A stretch of 64,000 nucleotides of DNA from CBDCUW01 sp963734865. GTDB taxonomy: Bacteria; Planctomycetota; Planctomycetia; Pirellulales; Pirellulaceae. The stretch is from contig CAVTIV010000009.1 of the NCBI GenBank assembly GCA_963734865.1, forward strand, positions 128,809-192,808, given 5' to 3'. Shown piece by piece: positions 18,445 to 28,570 of the stretch (its first letter is position 1; each line of letters opens with the position of its first letter). The notes below the pieces were generated by a model. It was given only the letters and a program-made list of their open reading frames with translations. It did no database searches and was not told the DNA's origin. The translations under genes were made by a program, and so were the position numbers.

Positions 18445-20553
18445 TTATCCAGCCTTTGCCAGATTCTGCTTGCGAAGGCCATTGATGTAGTCGTGGGCGA
18501 TGTTGATCACTTCGCGATTATAGAAATTATCGCGGTAGATCACTTCGTTACCCATCTGAATCTCTAATTCTTCCTCTTCGTCCTGTTTCTGGGCATCCAG
18601 TTCTTTTCGCCGGGCCATGAATTCCTGTTCATTGAGCGAAACGGAATTCTGCTTTTTCTGGCTCACATAAAGATCGACTCGACGAAGCAAATCGGTGAAT
18701 TCCGTGTCATGTTCGACGCGCGATTCGGACCGCTGTCGAAGTTGTCCAACCAGGTCTGGCGGTACCATGCTGTACACTTCGTGCCTGGCCGGGTTGACCT
18801 TATCGTGTTCGAGGGCATATTTCAGGTCGCCTTCACTGATGTCCATTTTGGCCGTGATGCTGGGCAAAACGACGTCCGCGGTCACGCCATTGCGTTGCGT
18901 ACTCTCGCCATCGGGCAAGTAAAACTGCTGCAGTGTGACTTTCAACGCACCATAGTTTGCACGATTGTGCTGGAACAGCTGTTGCGCGATATCCATCAGG
19001 GTTTGCACGGTGCCCTTTCCATGCGTGGAAGGATCACCGACGACGATGCCGCGACCATAATCCTTGATCGCTCCGGCAAAGATCTCGCTGGCGCTGGCGC
19101 TAAACATGCTGGTCATCACGACCAGCGGACCGTCCCAAGTGGAGCCGCTATCTTCATCGGCATACTGCTGGACGGACCCGTCCGAATTTTTGACTTGAAC
19201 GACTGGGCCGCGGTCAATGAATAGACCCGTCAGATTGATCGCCTCGGTCAAGCTTCCACCACCGTTTTTACTGAGATCCAAAACGACCCCATCCACATTC
19301 TTGGTTTTGAAGTCTTCCAGGATTCTGCGAACATCGCGGGTGCTGCTGCGAAAATCTTGCTTGTTCTGTCGGGCCGCATCCATATCCAGATAGAAGCTGG
19401 GCAGGTTGATGTAACCGATTTTGAGCGTCCCGGCAGAGTCGGGAAGGGTGTGTTCAATGATTTCACCTCGAGCGGCTGACTCTTCCAGCTCAATCCGTGC
19501 TCGAACCACCTTGTAAACTTCCACATTTCCAACCCCGCCCGGTTTGACACCCAAGCGAACGGTGGTTCCCGCCTTCCCACGGATCAGGTCGACGACGTCG
19601 GTCAACGGCATCTCGACGATATCGACAAGTTCGCCATCCTCATCCTGGCCGACGCTGACGATCATATCATCGGTCTTCAGCTTTCCGTTTTTTGCCGCGG
19701 CACCTCCAGGAATGACCCGGGTCACGACCGTGTTGCCGTCCTTTTCACGAAGTTGGGCGCCGATCCCGTCCAAGTTCAAACTCATCTGAATTTGAAAATC
19801 ATCCAAAGTACCCGGCGACATGTAGGTCGAGTGCGGGTCATAACCGCTGGTCACGGCCGTCAGATACATTTCCAAAAGATCGTCGCTATCGGTCTTTTTC
19901 CAACGACGTGCGTAACGTGCGTAGCGTCGGCGAAGTTGCTCGACTGCTTCGCTTCCCTCCTTGCCTTCGTCCTTCAAATCGAGCAGAGCGTATTTGATCT
20001 GACGACGCCAACGGTCACGTGCTTCTTGCGGGGATGTTGCATATTTAGCGGACTCAGGATCGATGACAATGCTCTCTTCCCGCTGAAAATCGAAATCGCC
20101 ATCAAGCAACTCTTGGGCGACGGCAACTCGCTCGTCAACCCGCTGGATGAACCGGCCGAAGATATCATAGGCGAGCGAAAGATCACCGGCACGAACCATG
20201 TCGTCGATCTTCTTGGAGCTCAATTGAAACTCGTCAATATCGCTCTGATAAAAATAGAGCTTCAACGGGTCGAGCGATTTGACAAACAGCTCAAGGGCCC
20301 GCTCGCTGATCGTATCATTGAGGGCCTGCGCCGAGATGTGATGCTTGGGCATCAAACTGGCGATCAGCCGTGCGACGATCTTGTCGCGCACCGTTGGCGA
20401 GGCCAGCACTGGCTCGGCAGCCGCGGTTTGGGGCGCCGCAGGTTGGGCCTGGGCCGATGGTGCCAGGAAGCTAGCAACGAGAGCGGCTGCGACCCAACAG
20501 AGGGACTTGAAGGGGATACGCTGTGCGAGAGAGGGTCGCAGACTGCTGTCCAT
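18445..20553 (-). CDS. Periplasmic tail-specific S41 peptidase (Prc-like)
   Basis: About 702 residues. Start chosen at 20553 (MDSSLRPS) because AGGA precedes it and a classical signal peptide ending SAQAQ follows; a longer frame to 20664 lacks these. Order: helical N-terminal domain, PDZ domain (GIGAQLREKDGNTVVTRVIP to VGQDEDGEL), S41 catalytic core, and a charged helical C-terminal region. The serine motif SMFSASASEIFAGAIKDYGR and the lysine in GDPSTHGKGTVQ match the Ser-Lys dyad of carboxy-terminal processing proteases. Such enzymes degrade or trim periplasmic proteins at their C-termini. Codon-level sequence is intact. Confidence 0.92.
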   Translation of the reverse strand: MDSSLRPSLAQRIPFKSLCWVAAALVASFLAPSAQAQPAAPQTAAAEPVLASPTVRDKIVARLIASLMPKHHISAQALNDTISERALELFVKSLDPLKLYFYQSDIDEFQLSSKKIDDMVRAGDLSLAYDIFGRFIQRVDERVAVAQELLDGDFDFQREESIVIDPESAKYATSPQEARDRWRRQIKYALLDLKDEGKEGSEAVEQLRRRYARYARRWKKTDSDDLLEMYLTAVTSGYDPHSTYMSPGTLDDFQIQMSLNLDGIGAQLREKDGNTVVTRVIPGGAAAKNGKLKTDDMIVSVGQDEDGELVDIVEMPLTDVVDLIRGKAGTTVRLGVKPGGVGNVEVYKVVRARIELEESAARGEIIEHTLPDSAGTLKIGYINLPSFYLDMDAARQNKQDFRSSTRDVRRILEDFKTKNVDGVVLDLSKNGGGSLTEAINLTGLFIDRGPVVQVKNSDGSVQQYADEDSGSTWDGPLVVMTSMFSASASEIFAGAIKDYGRGIVVGDPSTHGKGTVQTLMDIAQQLFQHNRANYGALKVTLQQFYLPDGESTQRNGVTADVVLPSITAKMDISEGDLKYALEHDKVNPARHEVYSMVPPDLVGQLRQRSESRVEHDTEFTDLLRRVDLYVSQKKQNSVSLNEQEFMARRKELDAQKQDEEEELEIQMGNEVIYRDNFYNREVINIAHDYINGLRKQNLAKAG

Positions 20554-20864
20554 AATGAATTCCTGATTCGGATTTGGTTTTCGCCAACGTCGCAAAGAGG
20601 TGGAGGGCAATCCCAGTTGAGATTCGCTCCGATTGCCGACATTGAAATAGTAGGAAAGTGGCAAAAGTTGAGCAACTGCGTTTATTCGTCCAGTTTACCA
20701 GGACGGTTCGATTTGATGCACGATTCTGGACCAATTTTCCTGTCGAATTCATTGTACGCCACAGGAAACGCTGGTTGTCGTTGGCTCCGATCGCGATTGG
20801 TCAAACGGAGAAATCCAGGCCTCCAGCGGTCGGCCCCTCTTTCGGCAGCGTCGGCAAACCCAAA
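20554..20864. other. Intergenic region between the S41 peptidase and the BFD-like gene
   Basis: About 310 bases upstream of the S41 gene and downstream of the BFD-like gene, which points the same way. No gene, hairpin or clear promoter was recognised. Confidence 0.5.
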
Positions 20865-21110
20865 TCAGCCCTTGCTGCGGTACTCATGCCGATTCTCGGC
20901 ATAGGTTTTCGGATCTGGTAGCTCGGCTGCTTCGGGATCGGCTTCCAGCATCAGCTGTTTCAGAAAAGGGCGACACCATCCGCAACCGGTTCCGGCCCCG
21001 TAACAATCCGACAACTGACTGCTGAGAGTCGGCTTTCGGGCCCGGATGTATTGGATTACCTTTCGGCGCGTCACATGAAAACAGAGGCAAAGTTCGTCAT
21101 CATCCTTCAT
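20865..21110 (-). CDS. Small BFD-like [2Fe-2S] protein
   Basis: 81 residues with Cys at 8, 10, 43 and 46 (C-L-C and C-G-W-C) in the spacing of the Fer2_BFD domain found in bacterioferritin-associated ferredoxin and as a module of nitrite reductases and NifU. The motif YGAGTGCGWCRPFLKQL is typical. It probably transfers electrons, for example to a ferritin or another Fe-S enzyme, but no such partner is adjacent. It overlaps the end of the M20 peptidase gene by about 11 bases, so it is cotranscribed with it. Confidence 0.88.
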   Translation of the reverse strand: MKDDDELCLCFHVTRRKVIQYIRARKPTLSSQLSDCYGAGTGCGWCRPFLKQLMLEADPEAAELPDPKTYAENRHEYRSKG

Positions 21111-22291
21111 GGCCCGCTCCCGCGGTGATCAACCAAGTCGCGACCTTGCAAGCGTCCAGGTAATCGTCGATGACCAGGTATTCGTCGGCCGAGTGGATAT
21201 CCCGTTGTCCGCACCCCATGGTGACCGCTTCGATACCGTGACGAAACAACCAATTCGCATCGAGTCCGCCATCGGCGATCTGTGGAAATGGGTTTCGTCC
21301 GATCGCGCGCAGGGCTTGCATCGCGGCATCGATGGACGGATGGTCGTCGGCCAAGGCAAACGCTTCATAGTCGACATGGGACTCAAAACGGAGCGAACCC
21401 GACTTGCCATCGGCACTGGTCACACCGCTGGCTGCCTGCTGGAAAGCCGACCGAATTTCGGACACGATACGGGATCGCATCTGTGGGTCGTGACTCCGCG
21501 CTTCGGCACAAGTGGACTTTGGGTGTCACGACATTGGTTGCCTGGCCTCCTTCGATCACACCGACATTTGCCGTTCCCACACCGCCCTGCTGTTCGACCT
21601 TGCCCAACCAACCGCGACGATCCAGGTCGGCGATCGCCCGTGCCGCCATGACAATCGCGCTGGCACCTTTCTCGGGCGCGACGCCAGCGTGGGCAGGAAT
21701 GCCGGTCAATTCGATATCCATTCGTTCGCCCCCGATCGCACCGGTGGTCACCTTTTCAACCGTTCCCCCATCGAAATTGAACGCGCGATCGACCTGTCCG
21801 ATGGTCGCGACGTCCAGCTGGCGAGCACCCTCCAAGCCGATCTCTTCTTGAACAAAAAACGCGATAACCGCCCCAGGTAATGTTTCGTCGCCGGCTGCCA
21901 ATCGTTCGATGGCGGCCGTGAGGATCGCCGCACAACCGCTGCGATCGTCTGCACCCAGACCGGTATCGGCCTTGCTGCGGACGACGTCGCCGTCGACCAC
22001 CGGCTGCGAGCCGATGCAGATTGGCACGGTGTCCATATGGGCCGAGAGCATCGTCCGAGGCCCCCGGCCGTTTCCAGGCAGGGTGACAATCAGGTTCCCA
22101 CAATTGCCCTTCAATCGAGTGCGCGACTCGGCACCGTCGAAGTGAATCTGCGCATCAGTCAAGCCCGCTTCGCGAAGCAGTTCGATGATCTTCGCAGCGA
22201 CCCCAGCTTCGTCGCCGCTGCCTCCCGGTATCTGCGTGATTGCCAAAAATCGTTCGAGCGCCAGATCAAGGTTCACTTCGTTCGTACTCAT
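21100..22291 (-). CDS. M20-family metallopeptidase (PepT-like), apparent two-base loss
   Basis: Zinc aminopeptidase of the peptidase T/M20 group. Visible metal-site motifs: LSAHMDTVPIC (His, Asp), GLGADDRSGCAAIL (Asp) and FVQEEIGLEGA (catalytic Glu-Glu). The frame breaks near 21503: reading TTG-TGC-C-GAA, where the next frame gives GAA-GCG-CGG followed by MRSRIVSEIRSAF and a normal C-terminal domain to 21100. Adding GC at this point restores one protein of about 398 residues. The C-terminal piece contains the last metal-site region (GCGQRDIHSADEYL). Cytoplasmic; cleaves small peptides. Substrate range unknown. Confidence 0.85.
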
Positions 22292-22350
22292 CGACCGGTT
22301 ACACTCTCGCTAGGGGATATTCCGCTGTCCGCGCGTCCACTGAATCGAAG

Positions 22351-22398
22351 CCACCTTCAAACTAAGCCACCTTCAAACTAAGCCACCTTCAAACTAAG
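22351..22398. repeat. Three exact 16-bp tandem repeats between divergent M20 and rlmN genes
   Basis: CCACCTTCAAACTAAG occurs three times head to tail without a mismatch, followed by the partial unit CCA. It occupies most of the region between the two divergent starts (22291 and 22432), so any promoter for either gene must lie in or near it. Confidence 0.95.
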
Positions 22399-22431
22399 CC
22401 ATTGATTGGCATTTGCCGAGTCACCTGAACC

Positions 22432-23538
22432 GTGAACCTTCCCGTTCTTGATACAAATTCCGTCACCAACCGTCCTCCCGCTGAAGATCCGCGTCTCCAT
22501 TTGCTGGACTTGACCTGGGAGGAGTTCGCAAAATGGTTCGCCCGCTACGAGCAGCCCGCATTTCGGGTCAAACAGGTCATGGACTGGGTTTTTCATCGCC
22601 GGGTGAGCGATTTTCAGCAGATGAGCAATCTGCCGCAGACCCTTCGCGATCAGTTGCAGCAATCATTTCGCGTTTTCGTGACCCACGAGGCCGAAGCGGT
22701 TTGCGCCAGCGACGGTACGGAGAAACTGTTGATCGGGCTGCCCGACGGAGGAGAGGTGGAGTGCGTGCTGCTACGCGACGGGGCCCGCCGCAGCATCTGT
22801 GTCAGTAGCCAGGTCGGTTGCGCGATGGGTTGTGTGTTCTGTGCCAGCGGTTTGGATGGTGTGGATCGCAACTTGACGCGAGGCGAGATTCTGGAGCAGA
22901 TGTTGCGGTTGCAAGCACGACTGGGCGATGGCGAGCGACTGAGCCACATCGTCATGATGGGGATGGGAGAGCCGCTGGCCAATCTCGATCGTGTCTTGGG
23001 CGCGCTCGACATCGCTCGCCACCCCGAGGGACTGGGCATCAGTCCGCGGAGAATCACGATCAGCACCGTCGGACTGCCCCCCGCTATCGACCGACTTGCT
23101 CAGCAAGGGGTGCCGTACAATCTTGCCGTCAGCCTTCATGCACCCAATGACCCACTTCGCAGCGAACTGGTGCCGGTCAATCGAAAGATCGGGATCGATG
23201 CCGTTCTTGTCGCGGCCGATCGCTATTTCGATTCCAGTGGCCGACGACTGACTTTCGAGTACGTATTGTTGGGCGGAGTGAATGATTCGGAAGAAAATGC
23301 CCGGCAATTGGTGTCGTTGTTGCGTCACCGCACGGTGCTGCTGAACGTGATTCCGTACAACCCTGTGGCGGGACTTCCTTACCAGACACCCAGCAAACGG
23401 GCGATCGCGACATTTCGTCAAGTGTTGGAGGCGGGCGGCGTCAACGTCAAGTTTCGCCAACGCAAAGGGGGTGAAATTGACGCAGCGTGCGGCCAACTTC
23501 GCCGTAACCGCAAGTCCTTGGCCAAACCTGCTTGTTGA
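22432..23538 (+). CDS. rlmN: Dual-specificity RNA methyltransferase RlmN
   Basis: Radical SAM enzyme that methylates C2 of adenosine in 23S rRNA (A2503) and some tRNAs. The [4Fe-4S] motif C-x3-C-x2-C is at Cys130, 134 and 137, GMGEPLANLDRVLGAL provides the SAM-binding GGE-like segment, SLHAPNDPLRSELVP is a family signature, and the C-terminal catalytic Cys353 (DAACGQL) is present. Its 368 residues are normal for the family. The start is GTG at 22432 with only a weak GAG upstream. Confidence 0.96.
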   Translation: MNLPVLDTNSVTNRPPAEDPRLHLLDLTWEEFAKWFARYEQPAFRVKQVMDWVFHRRVSDFQQMSNLPQTLRDQLQQSFRVFVTHEAEAVCASDGTEKLLIGLPDGGEVECVLLRDGARRSICVSSQVGCAMGCVFCASGLDGVDRNLTRGEILEQMLRLQARLGDGERLSHIVMMGMGEPLANLDRVLGALDIARHPEGLGISPRRITISTVGLPPAIDRLAQQGVPYNLAVSLHAPNDPLRSELVPVNRKIGIDAVLVAADRYFDSSGRRLTFEYVLLGGVNDSEENARQLVSLLRHRTVLLNVIPYNPVAGLPYQTPSKRAIATFRQVLEAGGVNVKFRQRKGGEIDAACGQLRRNRKSLAKPAC

Positions 23539-23859
23539 GCTGGCGATCGGCAAATGCCCGGTTGTCGTGGGGGTTGGGGAATGAATTTGTCATTTGCGAT
23601 CGATTCGTGATCGGCTCCAGGTGGTGGGGCTTTCGCCGTCGGGTTCACTCGATTGGCGTGGAGATTTGGGTTCGACCGTTACAACAGTTCGAACACAAAT
23701 GCTTTTTTTGACCACTTCACCCGAAAAAACCAACGACGATCGCGAAAGTGAAAGCAAAGGTTGAATGCCTGTCGAGGCTCTTCAACGTTCCGGACAGTCG
23801 AGCAGCGGGGGCTGTGGTGACATCGGGCCGGGATCAAGTGTTACCACCGAGGTTTTGTC
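23539..23859. other. Intergenic region with a long inverted repeat
   Basis: No gene recognised. An inverted repeat pairs CGATCGGCAAATG (23544-23556) with CATTTGCGATCG (23591-23602), one bulged base, around a 34-base G-rich loop. It starts six bases after the rlmN stop and lacks a following T run, so it is not a typical terminator. The rest probably holds the promoter of the 87-residue secreted protein. Confidence 0.6.
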
Positions 23860-24123
23860 GTGTATCAGCGAGTGATCATTTCTGCTGCTTTGGTTCTGTT
23901 TTTCGTTGCCCAATCGGATGCGGCTGGCCCCTTCGGACGCCGCATCATCGATCGCTCGAGCGTTGCCAAACCCGCCTCCCCTTCCTATCGGCATGTGTTG
24001 AATTCCCCGGAGGAGATGACCAGAATCTTCGGGCCCAGCATCTTGATCCGAAATACCATTTCGGTTCAAGAGACGAAGGCATTGAAGAAGGAATCTCGCT
24101 TCGTGACACAGCCGGTTCGATGA
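23860..24123 (+). CDS. Small secreted protein, unknown
   Basis: 87 residues starting at GTG 23860, supported by GAGG at 23849-23852. The N-terminus is a signal peptide (VIISAALVLFFVAQSDAA); the mature part is short, basic and has no recognised motif. The next gene has the same start layout (GAGG, a few bases, then TTTGTCGTG), which supports translation of both from GTG. Unrecognised; possibly planctomycete-specific. Confidence 0.65.
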   Translation: MYQRVIISAALVLFFVAQSDAAGPFGRRIIDRSSVAKPASPSYRHVLNSPEEMTRIFGPSILIRNTISVQETKALKKESRFVTQPVR

Positions 24124-24385
24124 CGCGAATCTACCCGCGGTCGGCCGCCGTTGGTTGACGGCCCGCACCGCAAACGGATTGTGGGATCGCGGATCTCTCC
24201 CTGTAACCGCTACAGGCGGTCGAACCATTTCATCAGGAGAAATGGGGCGATCCGGAAAGGCTTTTTCTACCGCGCCATTGTGCTGCGTGTGCAAAGCTTC
24301 AGTCGGATCGGTACTGCGTCTTCGCGGCCAATCCCATGTGTCACAAGTGTGACGTCGAAATCGTCCAAGAAAGTCGAGGTTTGTC

Positions 24386-25108
24386 GTGATCAAGCGAATC
24401 GTCCTATCCGCCCTGCTGGTTTCCTTTCTGGTTGCCGACGCTAGCGCCCAGAGCCGATTTCATCGGCGCCGTGGCGCGATTCTCGGAGGCGTCGCCGGCG
24501 CCGCGATCGGAGCGGCCATCGGAAACAAAGGACACAACGAAGCGGCCGGAGCCTTGATTGGCGGAGCCGTTGGTGCGGTCGCCGGTGGTACGATCGGGGA
24601 CCAGAAAGATCGTCGCGTCCGCGAGCAGAATTATCGTTCGCAAGAGGTCCAACAATACCGTCAACAGTTGAGCCAGCAACAGGAATACGCCAACTGGCAA
24701 TCGCAACAACTGGCACAACAACAAGTTGCTCGCGCGTTGTCGATGGACGATGTGATCACCATGTATCGCCGAGGCTTGAGCGATGAGACGATCATTCAAT
24801 ACGTTCGTGTCAATGGCGTGCGACACCGGCTGAGTGTCAGCGATATCATTAGCTTGCACGATCAAGGTGTGAGTGAACCGATCATCAATGCGATGCAAGC
24901 GGCACCGGTTGCATACGCCGACTCACCGCCGATGATCATTGGCCCCGACGGTCATCCGGTCGATGCCCACGGCTATCAAGATCCCGCTTCGAACAACCTT
25001 CATCCGGACCGATCGTATGGGCCAAGCATCATCGTGCCGCCCAACCCGCAACCGAGCGCCCCACTGATCGACCCCACTCGGCCGTACATTTTTCCACCGG
25101 CCAACTGA
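24386..25108 (+). CDS. Secreted glycine-zipper protein
   Basis: 240 residues from GTG 24386, with GAGG at 24376-24379. Signal peptide (IVLSALLVSFLVADASAQ), then a glycine-zipper segment (GAILGGVAGAAIGAAIGNKG and GALIGGAVGAVAGGTIGD) that can form a membrane hairpin as in SlyB/OmpA-type lipoprotein zippers. A Gln-rich helix follows, then two short repeated helical units (SMDDVITMYRRGLSDETIIQ and SVSDIISLHDQGVSEPIINA), and a Pro-rich tail. Likely cell-envelope; exact role unknown. Confidence 0.8.
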   Translation: MIKRIVLSALLVSFLVADASAQSRFHRRRGAILGGVAGAAIGAAIGNKGHNEAAGALIGGAVGAVAGGTIGDQKDRRVREQNYRSQEVQQYRQQLSQQQEYANWQSQQLAQQQVARALSMDDVITMYRRGLSDETIIQYVRVNGVRHRLSVSDIISLHDQGVSEPIINAMQAAPVAYADSPPMIIGPDGHPVDAHGYQDPASNNLHPDRSYGPSIIVPPNPQPSAPLIDPTRPYIFPPAN

Positions 25109-25135
25109 TCCGTTGGAGGCCGTCACCGGGAACGA

Positions 25136-28100
25136 TTATCCGCTGGTAACGGGCCGGTTCTGGAATCCCAACTCGGCCAGGTGGGCGGCCGTGCGTTCCA
25201 CGGCAAAGCGAATCTGCTGTTCACTGTGTTCACAGGTGATAAAGAATCGCAACCGGGCCGCCGATTCGTCAACGGCGGGATAGAGAATCGGCTGAACGTT
25301 GATGCCGTCGGCCTTCAATCGGTTCGATAGCCGCAAGGCGACCATCGAGTTCCCGGTGATCACGGGAACCACGGGAGTGCCACCGCTGCCACCGGTATCC
25401 AACTCCGCTTCGTTGCACAGCGACAAGAACAGTTCGCTACGCTTTCTCAGCCGCTGCACACGTTCCGGTTCAGCCGCCAATGTCTGGATCGCGGCAAGTG
25501 CCGCGGCGACTTGTGCGGGCGGCATTCCGACGCTGAACACAAATCCCGGAGCGGTGTACTTCAACAATTCAATCAAGGCGTGACTTCCGGCGATGTAACC
25601 GCCACAAGAGGCGGCCGACTTGCTGAGGGTTCCCATCCAGATCTCGACATCGCGCGGATTGAGGCCGAAGTGTTCGGCGATGCCGCGGCCCGTTGCGCCC
25701 ATCGTGCCAAAGCTGTGCGCCTCATCGACCATCAACATGGCGCGATGGCGTTTCTTGACCTCGATGAACGCCGGGACATCGGGGAAGTCGCCATCCATGC
25801 TGTACACGCCCTCGATGCAAATCAATACGCGTCGATACTGCCCGCGAACCTCGCCGAGCATTCGATCGAGGGCATCAAAATCGTTGTGCGGAAACGGTCT
25901 CCGTTTTGCTCCGGATAACAGTGCGCCCTGTACGATGCTGTTGTGGGCGAGCGCATCGTGCACGATCAGGTCACCCGCCCCGACCAGATGGCCGATGGTC
26001 GTCTCATTGGTCGCGTGACCGCCGACCATCAAAATCGACGCGTCAACCCCGATCCATTCGGCGATCGCTTTTTCCAGTTGACCATGGATTGGCTTTTCGC
26101 CCGATACCAGTCGGCTGGCGGAAACGCTGGTACCGTATTTCTGCACGGCGGCGGCGGCGGCGGCGGTGACGGCCGGATGCCCACTCAGGCCCAAGTAGTT
26201 GTAACTGGCAAAGCTGATCAATTCCTGGCCGTCAATGATCGTCGTGTCCCGGACGACCGATTCATGGACCGTGAAATAGGGGTTCGGCACACCGGTCATC
26301 AACATCTGCCGCATTGTCGCCTTCAATCGACGGTACTCGGCGAACTGTTCGACGTCGTCCTCTGGTTCAACGGCGGGGACCGCGGTGGGCGCCAATTGAG
26401 TACTGCCGTTTCGCGCCGACAACGATTCGGTCTCCAGCGTCGCACCCCTGAGCAGGGCTTCGGCGCGCGCTTCACCGCCGGGCGGCAAGTATCGCTGGAT
26501 CGCCAATGCGGTCTGGCCGATGGTTTCAATTTCATCGAGAACCTGTTCCGGGAACCGGCCGCCAAAGGTGCGTTCCAAATTTCTGGCGATCTCCAATCGC
26601 TCCAAACTATCCAAACCAAGATCGAGCACGATGTTGGTATCCAGTTCCAGGACGGTTGCCCGTTCGCCAGCGACACGGCGGACGTGATGCTTGATCGCCG
26701 CCACAACGGACGGATTCACGTCGTCCGCGTCAACCTGCCCCGTACGCCCTCGCGCCGCGGCAGCCTCCATCATCGGATGAGCTCCACCGCTAAAGGTGGC
26801 CGTCGACGACTCTTCCCAACGCACCCACTTGGCAACGATCTTCAAGTCACCATCACGTACCGCGTGCAAACAAGCGTGACGTTGGATCTTGCCGCTGCTC
26901 GTTTTCGGGACCGAACTGTTTCGAACGAGATAGACGGCGTCGGGTGGCAATTCGTGTTCGGCCGTTACGGCGCGGCGAATCGCTTGCAGATGGGAATCCC
27001 AATCCACGTCTCGAATACGAACCGTTTCGGCCACGATGACCAGTTGTTCTCGGCTGTCGTGCTCCATCGCAAACGCACCCACCGCACCGGCCCGAACCGC
27101 ATCACTGGCTCCCTCGACGGTTCCTTCGATGTCCTGGGGATATCGATTGACACCGCGAACGATGATCATGTCCTTCAGCCGACCCGACACGTAAAGTTGG
27201 CCGCCGAACAAAAATCCCAAATCGCCGGTTCTCAGGAAGGGACCATCGCCGTCACTCGTCGTCGCCCCAAAGGTTTGTTGGGTCACATCCTTCCGCTGGT
27301 AATAGCCGCGGCCAACCGATTGGCTCTGGACCCAAATCTCGCCGATCGAATCAGCGGGCAGGACCTGACGAGTTTCCGGGTCGACGATCAACACCTTTTC
27401 GTCGGGCAACACGGCGCCGCATCCGACCAGACGACGGGCCGAATCGTCGTCGGGATCTACCGCACGAACCGTCCGCTGGTCCAACCCGGGGCCGTCAAAC
27501 GTCTCCATCACCGGTCGTGTTTCGGCTGGACCACCGGTGACGATCAGCGTCGTTTCCGCCATCCCGTAACAGGGCAGGAATGCCGAGCGACAGAAACCGA
27601 ATCGCTCGAATCGCTCGGTGAACGCGTCAAGCGTGGTCGCACGAATCGGCTCGGCACCATTGAAGGCGATCTGCCAGTTCGATAAATCGACATCCGGAAG
27701 TTCGTGATCGGCGATCTTGTCGACACACAACTGAAAAGCAAAATTGGGGCCGCCGCTGATCGTTACCTTGTGCTTCGATATCCCCTGCAACCACCTCGCT
27801 GGTCGTTGCAAGAACGTCATCGGACTCATCAAAACATCGGGTCGACCGATGAACAGCGGCATCAACACGCCGCCCACCAGCCCCATGTCGTGATACGTCG
27901 GAAGCCAAGACATCCCAACAATATCGCCGGTCGGTTGAAAGGCATGCAGAATCAACTCACTGTTGGCAACCAGGTTGCGTTGCGTCAGCATGACCCCCTT
28001 GGGAGAACCGGTCGATCCGGACGTGTACTGCAGGACCCCCAAAGTATCGCCAGTGATTTTCGGCCGCCGCCACTTCGCTTTGTCACGGCAAGTTGCATCG

Positions 28101-28570
28101 TCGGTACCCAACAACTGAACGCCAACCAAATCGTCATGCCATCTGTCACCGGTCAGCTGCTCCGCAACGCTCCGTGTGGAAAGCGCCCACCTGGCGTCGG
28201 CATCCACGACGATCGATCGAATTCGTGACGCCTTGCGATTGCGCCGCGGCGGATAAGCAGGAACGGCGATGGCCCCCGCAGCGTGGCAGGCGAAGAAACC
28301 GACGACAAAATCAAGACCGGGCGGATAAACCAGCAGCACTCGATCGCCCGAACGAATCCGGCAGCGTCCCTGAAGGTAACCGGCAAGTCCCTGGACCTCA
28401 CGCCACAAGTGCGAATAGGTTAGGTGCTGCTCGACCGATTCGACATCGGTAAAGTAGAACGCCGGATCGTTCGGTCGTCGCTCGGCCCAATGCTCCAAAA
28501 TCGAGACATAATTGTCCCTTGGTGGCAATTGGTCCCCAAAAAACTGCTGCAAATCCACGGAGGAAATCAC
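25136..28570 (-). CDS. Fused fatty acyl-AMP ligase, acyl carrier protein and alpha-oxoamine synthase
   Basis: 1144 residues, three enzymes in one chain. Residues 1 to about 590: adenylating enzyme of the FAAL type (YTSGSTGSPKGVML, SWLPTYHDMGLVGG, RTGDLGFL). Residues about 620-700: carrier domain with LGLDSLERLEIA; Ser655 would carry phosphopantetheine. Residues about 740-1144: PLP enzyme of the AONS/KBL/SPT family (SYNYLGLSGHPAV, MVDEAHSFGTMGATGRG, PLP lysine 984 in TLSKSAASCGGYIAG). Expected sequence: activate a fatty acid, load it on the carrier, then condense it with an amino acid by decarboxylation to an alpha-aminoketone. The product is unknown. GTG start at 28570 is uncertain (28558 is possible). 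Divergent from an asparagine-synthase-like gene. Confidence 0.93.
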   Translation of the reverse strand: MISSVDLQQFFGDQLPPRDNYVSILEHWAERRPNDPAFYFTDVESVEQHLTYSHLWREVQGLAGYLQGRCRIRSGDRVLLVYPPGLDFVVGFFACHAAGAIAVPAYPPRRNRKASRIRSIVVDADARWALSTRSVAEQLTGDRWHDDLVGVQLLGTDDATCRDKAKWRRPKITGDTLGVLQYTSGSTGSPKGVMLTQRNLVANSELILHAFQPTGDIVGMSWLPTYHDMGLVGGVLMPLFIGRPDVLMSPMTFLQRPARWLQGISKHKVTISGGPNFAFQLCVDKIADHELPDVDLSNWQIAFNGAEPIRATTLDAFTERFERFGFCRSAFLPCYGMAETTLIVTGGPAETRPVMETFDGPGLDQRTVRAVDPDDDSARRLVGCGAVLPDEKVLIVDPETRQVLPADSIGEIWVQSQSVGRGYYQRKDVTQQTFGATTSDGDGPFLRTGDLGFLFGGQLYVSGRLKDMIIVRGVNRYPQDIEGTVEGASDAVRAGAVGAFAMEHDSREQLVIVAETVRIRDVDWDSHLQAIRRAVTAEHELPPDAVYLVRNSSVPKTSSGKIQRHACLHAVRDGDLKIVAKWVRWEESSTATFSGGAHPMMEAAAARGRTGQVDADDVNPSVVAAIKHHVRRVAGERATVLELDTNIVLDLGLDSLERLEIARNLERTFGGRFPEQVLDEIETIGQTALAIQRYLPPGGEARAEALLRGATLETESLSARNGSTQLAPTAVPAVEPEDDVEQFAEYRRLKATMRQMLMTGVPNPYFTVHESVVRDTTIIDGQELISFASYNYLGLSGHPAVTAAAAAAVQKYGTSVSASRLVSGEKPIHGQLEKAIAEWIGVDASILMVGGHATNETTIGHLVGAGDLIVHDALAHNSIVQGALLSGAKRRPFPHNDFDALDRMLGEVRGQYRRVLICIEGVYSMDGDFPDVPAFIEVKKRHRAMLMVDEAHSFGTMGATGRGIAEHFGLNPRDVEIWMGTLSKSAASCGGYIAGSHALIELLKYTAPGFVFSVGMPPAQVAAALAAIQTLAAEPERVQRLRKRSELFLSLCNEAELDTGGSGGTPVVPVITGNSMVALRLSNRLKADGINVQPILYPAVDESAARLRFFITCEHSEQQIRFAVERTAAHLAELGFQNRPVTSG

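Noticed and set aside
19753..20904. 383-codon open frame on the plus strand
   Set aside because: Antisense to the S41 peptidase, which has all motifs and a signal peptide.
25943..27685. 580-codon open frame on the plus strand
   Set aside because: It is antisense to the acyl ligase fusion, whose domains are clear; the plus-strand translation is Arg/His/Gln-rich with no domain.
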